This document shows positions 13,426 to 16,764 of a stretch of 16,764 nucleotides of DNA, in pieces. The stretch is taken from positions 1 to 16,764 of the forward strand of contig CAKZJM010000313.1 of assembly GCA_936943315.1 (NCBI GenBank), written 5' to 3'. Position 1 is the first letter of the stretch. Every line of letters starts with the position of its first letter. The translations under genes and the position numbers were made by a program. The notes beneath the pieces were generated by a model. It was not told the origin of the DNA and did not search any database. It saw only the letters and a program-made list of their open reading frames with translations. Source of the DNA: an uncultured Methylophilus sp. Its GTDB lineage: Bacteria; Pseudomonadota; Gammaproteobacteria; Burkholderiales; Methylophilaceae.

Positions 13426-15519
13426 GTGGCACGTAAAACCCCTATTGAACGCTACCGTAATATTGGTATTTCTGCGCACATTGACGCAGGTAAAACAACC
13501 ACGACAGAACGTATTCTGTTCTACACTGGTGTAAACCATAAGATTGGTGAAGTGCACGACGGTGCAGCCACCATGGACTGGATGGAGCAAGAGCAGGAGC
13601 GTGGTATTACCATTACTTCTGCAGCGACCACCTGTTTCTGGAAAGGCATGGACCTGTCTTTGCCTGAGCATCGATTCAACATTATTGATACCCCAGGGCA
13701 CGTTGACTTCACGATTGAGGTTGAGCGTTCCATGCGCGTACTCGACGGCGCCTGTATGGTGTACTGTGCCGTGGGTGGTGTGCAACCACAATCTGAAACT
13801 GTATGGCGTCAAGCCAACAAATACAAAGTGCCACGCCTGGCCTTTGTGAACAAAATGGACCGTTCCGGTGCCGACTTCTTCAAAGTAGTTGAGCAGATGA
13901 AAACACGTCTGCGTGCTAGCCCGGTGCCAGTGGTAATTCCTATCGGCCGTGAAGATACCTTCACAGGTGTGGTTGACCTGATCAAAATGAAAGCCATCAT
14001 CTGGGATGAGGCTTCACAAGGCATGAAATTCACTTACGGTGATATTCCTGCTGATCTGGTTGAAACAGCGAACAAATGGCGCGAGCAGATGGTTGAATCT
14101 GCTGCTGAAGCCAGCGAAGAGCTGATGAACAAATACCTGGAAAATGGTGATCTGGAAGAAAAAGACATCAAATTAGGTTTGCGTACACGTACCATTGCTG
14201 GTGAAATTCAGCCGATGTTGTGTGGTTCAGCATTTAAGAACAAAGGTGTGCAGCGTATGCTGGACGCGGTTGTTGACTTCCTGCCATCTCCAATCGACAT
14301 TCCAGATGTGACTGGTGAAGATGATGACGGCAAGCCAGCCAGCCGTAAAGCCGATGACAAAGAAGGCTTTGCAGCCTTGGCCTTTAAATTGATGACAGAC
14401 CCGTTCGTTGGTCAGTTGACCTTTATCCGTGTGTACTCCGGCGTGTTGAATAAGGGTGATACTGTTCTTAACTCTGTGAAGGGTAAGAAAGAACGTATTG
14501 GCCGTATCGTTCAAATGCACGCAAACAACCGTGAAGAGGTTGAAGAGGTGTTGGCGGGTGACATCGCGGCTTGTATCGGTTTGAAAGAAGTGACCACTGG
14601 TGAATCTCTGTGCTCACCAGACAAACCTATCATCCTTGAGCGCATGGTGTTCCCGGAGCCTGTGATTCACGTGGCTGTTGAACCAAAAACCAAGAGCGAC
14701 CAAGAGAAAATGGGCTTGGCATTGGGCCGTTTGGCACAAGAAGACCCTTCCTTCCGCGTGCGTTCTGACGAAGAATCTGGCCAGACCATTATTTCTGGTA
14801 TGGGTGAGTTGCACCTGGAGATTCTGGTTGACCGTATGAAGCGTGAGTTCAACGTTGAAGCGAACGTTGGTGCGCCTCAAGTGGCTTACCGTGAAGCGAT
14901 CCGTAAATCGGTTGAAGTTGAAGGTAAATTCGTTAAGCAGTCTGGCGGTAAAGGTCAGTATGGTCACGTATGGCTCAAAATGGAGCCAAACGAAGCGGGT
15001 AAAGGCTACGAGTTTGTGGATGCGATTAAAGGCGGTACCGTACCTCGTGAATTTATCCCTGCGGTAGATAAAGGTCTGCGTGAAACGATTCCTGCCGGTA
15101 TCCTGGCTGGTTTCCCGGTTGTGGACGTGAAGGTAACGTTGTTTGATGGTTCATACCATGACGTTGACTCTAACGAAAACGCGTTCAAGATGGCGGCTTC
15201 TATCGGCTTTAAAGATGGTATGCGTAAAGCAGATCCAGTCTTGCTGGAGCCTATGATGGCGGTTGAAGTTGAGACGCCTGAAGAGTACATGGGTGATGTG
15301 ATGGGTGACTTGTCTTCCCGTCGTGGCATTATCCAGGGCATGGATGACATGCCTGGTGGTGGTAAGGCGATTAAAGCCGAAGTGCCGCTGTCAGAAATGT
15401 TTGGTTACTCCACTGTCGTGCGTTCCTTGTCACAAGGCCGCGCTACTTACAGCATGGAATTCAAGCATTACGCTGATGCGCCGAAAAACGTTGCTGATGC
15501 AATCATCAACAAAAAATAA
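13426..15519 (+). CDS. fusA: elongation factor G
   Basis: EF-G is the GTPase that drives translocation of tRNAs and mRNA and, with RRF, ribosome recycling. The product is 697 aa, close to the 704 of E. coli. GTPase motifs are all present: AHIDAGKTT (17-25), RGITITSA, DTPGH (88-92), NKMD (142-145) and GSAF. Domain IV contains the typical QSGGKGQYGHVWL, and the C-terminus has LSEMFGYSTVVRSLSQGRATYSMEF. GTG 13426 is chosen because it gives the conserved MARKTPIERYRNIGI start, with AAGG (13413-13416) upstream. No second fusA-like gene is seen in the window. It is followed by tuf after 52 bases. Confidence 0.98.
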   Translation: MARKTPIERYRNIGISAHIDAGKTTTTERILFYTGVNHKIGEVHDGAATMDWMEQEQERGITITSAATTCFWKGMDLSLPEHRFNIIDTPGHVDFTIEVERSMRVLDGACMVYCAVGGVQPQSETVWRQANKYKVPRLAFVNKMDRSGADFFKVVEQMKTRLRASPVPVVIPIGREDTFTGVVDLIKMKAIIWDEASQGMKFTYGDIPADLVETANKWREQMVESAAEASEELMNKYLENGDLEEKDIKLGLRTRTIAGEIQPMLCGSAFKNKGVQRMLDAVVDFLPSPIDIPDVTGEDDDGKPASRKADDKEGFAALAFKLMTDPFVGQLTFIRVYSGVLNKGDTVLNSVKGKKERIGRIVQMHANNREEVEEVLAGDIAACIGLKEVTTGESLCSPDKPIILERMVFPEPVIHVAVEPKTKSDQEKMGLALGRLAQEDPSFRVRSDEESGQTIISGMGELHLEILVDRMKREFNVEANVGAPQVAYREAIRKSVEVEGKFVKQSGGKGQYGHVWLKMEPNEAGKGYEFVDAIKGGTVPREFIPAVDKGLRETIPAGILAGFPVVDVKVTLFDGSYHDVDSNENAFKMAASIGFKDGMRKADPVLLEPMMAVEVETPEEYMGDVMGDLSSRRGIIQGMDDMPGGGKAIKAEVPLSEMFGYSTVVRSLSQGRATYSMEFKHYADAPKNVADAIINKK

Positions 15520-15571
15520 TTGATTTAGCAAATAACTGATATTTAAAGTATTGAATTAAAGGAAAACAATC

Positions 15572-16762
15572 ATGGCAAAAGGCAAATTTGAACGTACCAA
15601 GCCACACGTGAACGTTGGTACGATTGGTCACGTTGACCACGGTAAGACAACATTGACAGCGGCGATTACTACCGTGTTGACAAAGAAATTTGGCGGCGAA
15701 GCAAAAGCTTACGACCAAATTGACGCGGCACCAGAAGAAAAAGCCCGTGGTATTACCATTAACACTGCACACGTTGAGTACGAGACAGCCACCCGTCACT
15801 ATGCACACGTTGACTGCCCAGGCCACGCCGACTACGTTAAAAACATGATTACCGGTGCTGCCCAGATGGACGGCGCGATCCTGGTATGTTCCGCTGCTGA
15901 CGGCCCTATGCCACAAACACGTGAGCACATCCTGTTGGCCCGTCAGGTTGGCGTACCATACATCGTTGTGTTCCTGAACAAAGCAGACATGGTTGACGAT
16001 GCTGAATTGCTGGAACTGGTTGAGATGGAAGTGCGTGACTTGCTGAGCAAGTATGACTTCCCAGGTGACGACACCCCAATCATTAAAGGTTCTGCTAAAT
16101 TGGCCCTTGAAGGCGACCAATCAGAAATCGGCGAGCCAGCGATCTTCGCATTGGCCGACGCATTGGACAGCTACATCCCAACCCCAGAGCGTGCTATCGA
16201 CGGTACATTCCTGATGCCAGTAGAAGACGTATTCTCTATCTCTGGCCGTGGTACTGTGGTAACAGGCCGTGTTGAGCGTGGTATCGTTAAAGTCGGTGAT
16301 GAAATCGAAATCGTTGGTCTGAAGCCAACACTGAAAACCACCTGTACCGGTGTTGAAATGTTCCGTAAACTGCTGGACCAAGGTCAAGCAGGTGACAACG
16401 TAGGTGTACTGCTGCGCGGTACCAAGCGTGAAGAAGTTGAGCGTGGTCAAGTGCTGGCTAAATCCGGTTCTATCAAGCCACACACCAAGTTCACAGCTGA
16501 GATCTACGTGTTGGGTAAAGATGAAGGTGGTCGTCATACACCATTCTTCAACGGCTACCGTCCACAATTCTACTTCCGTACAACAGACGTGACTGGTGCA
16601 GTTGAGTTGCCAGCAGGTACCGAAATGGTGATGCCTGGTGATAACGTATCAATCACTGTTGCGTTGATCGCGCCTATCGCGATGGAAGACGGTCTGCGTT
16701 TCGCGATTCGTGAAGGTGGTCGTACCGTTGGTGCTGGCGTTGTTGCCAAAATCATCGAGTAA
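15572..16762 (+). CDS. tuf: elongation factor Tu (complete)
   Basis: EF-Tu delivers aminoacyl-tRNA to the ribosome as a GTP complex. The product is 396 aa, standard length. The P-loop GHVDHGKT is at 19-26, RGITIN at switch I, DCPGH at 81-85 (with the catalytic histidine H85), and NKAD at 136-139. Domains II and III follow without change, ending VVAKIIE. ATG 15572 has AAAGGA (15558-15563) at 8 bases. It is the last gene of the str operon. Its final bases are identical to the partial tuf at the left edge of the window, as expected of twin tuf genes kept alike by gene conversion. The terminator after it lies outside the window. Confidence 0.98.
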   Translation: MAKGKFERTKPHVNVGTIGHVDHGKTTLTAAITTVLTKKFGGEAKAYDQIDAAPEEKARGITINTAHVEYETATRHYAHVDCPGHADYVKNMITGAAQMDGAILVCSAADGPMPQTREHILLARQVGVPYIVVFLNKADMVDDAELLELVEMEVRDLLSKYDFPGDDTPIIKGSAKLALEGDQSEIGEPAIFALADALDSYIPTPERAIDGTFLMPVEDVFSISGRGTVVTGRVERGIVKVGDEIEIVGLKPTLKTTCTGVEMFRKLLDQGQAGDNVGVLLRGTKREEVERGQVLAKSGSIKPHTKFTAEIYVLGKDEGGRHTPFFNGYRPQFYFRTTDVTGAVELPAGTEMVMPGDNVSITVALIAPIAMEDGLRFAIREGGRTVGAGVVAKIIE

Positions 16763-16764
16763 TT
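16710..16764 (+). repeat. terminal direct repeat, right copy (tuf 3' end)
   Basis: These 55 bases are identical to 1-55 and end exactly at the last base of the window. They contain the last codons of tuf and four bases after the coding frame begins its stop (TAA then TT). Confidence 0.97.

Noticed and set aside
1..16764. Circular plasmid or phage suggested by matching ends
   Set aside because: All genes are single-copy chromosomal essentials with no replication, partition, capsid or integrase gene; the matching ends are explained by duplicated tuf.
1..16764. CRISPR arrays, insertion sequences, integrases or inserted foreign genes
   Set aside because: No spaced repeats, transposase-like frames or abrupt changes in codon use were seen; genes fill nearly the whole window.

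Overview
The window is a stretch of core housekeeping chromosome: the rpoBC/ribosomal-protein block joined to the str operon and flanked by two copies of tuf. Family, order and protein sequence point to a betaproteobacterium. The evidence is the order tuf / tRNA-Trp / secE-nusG-rplKAJL-rpoBC-rpsLG-fusA-tuf, an RpoB slightly longer than the enterobacterial one, and betaproteobacterial-type EF-Tu, S12 and L10 sequences. Moderate GC and the general look of the proteins would suit a Methylophilaceae-like methylotroph, but that narrower placement is only an impression.

Layout. Positions 1-53 are the last codons of one tuf gene, followed by a terminator-like hairpin (67-98) and a complete tRNA-Trp (112-187). 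Then come secE-nusG (protein translocation; transcription elongation), rplK-rplA (L11, L1), rplJ-rplL (L10, L7/L12 stalk), rpoB-rpoC (RNA polymerase beta and beta'), rpsL-rpsG (S12, S7), fusA (EF-G) and a complete tuf (EF-Tu). All genes lie on the + strand. All use ATG except rplJ (TTG) and fusA (GTG). No gene is broken, and no mobile element, CRISPR array or foreign gene is visible.

Non-coding DNA. No gap exceeds about 280 bases, but most gaps carry strong RNA structure: nusG-rplK (terminator-like hairpin plus a probable L1 site), rplA-rplJ (L10 leader plus three other hairpins), rplL-rpoB (a palindrome over the rplL stop and three hairpins), rpoC-rpsL (long hairpin, a near-consensus sigma-70 promoter and a T-tailed terminator-like hairpin) and rpsL-rpsG (short T-tailed hairpin). 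The genes are therefore ordinary; the regulatory leaders are the part worth a second look.

The genes work together as the growth-rate core: the RNA polymerase large subunits and NusG, the ribosomal stalk and GTPase centre (L11, L10, L7/L12) with the factors that act there (EF-G, EF-Tu), the decoding and head proteins S12 and S7, and SecE for membrane export.

I do not see a previously undescribed biological system here. The first 55 and last 55 bases are identical (the tuf 3' end), which makes this look like an assembly-graph loop between two tuf copies and could be mistaken for a circular replicon.
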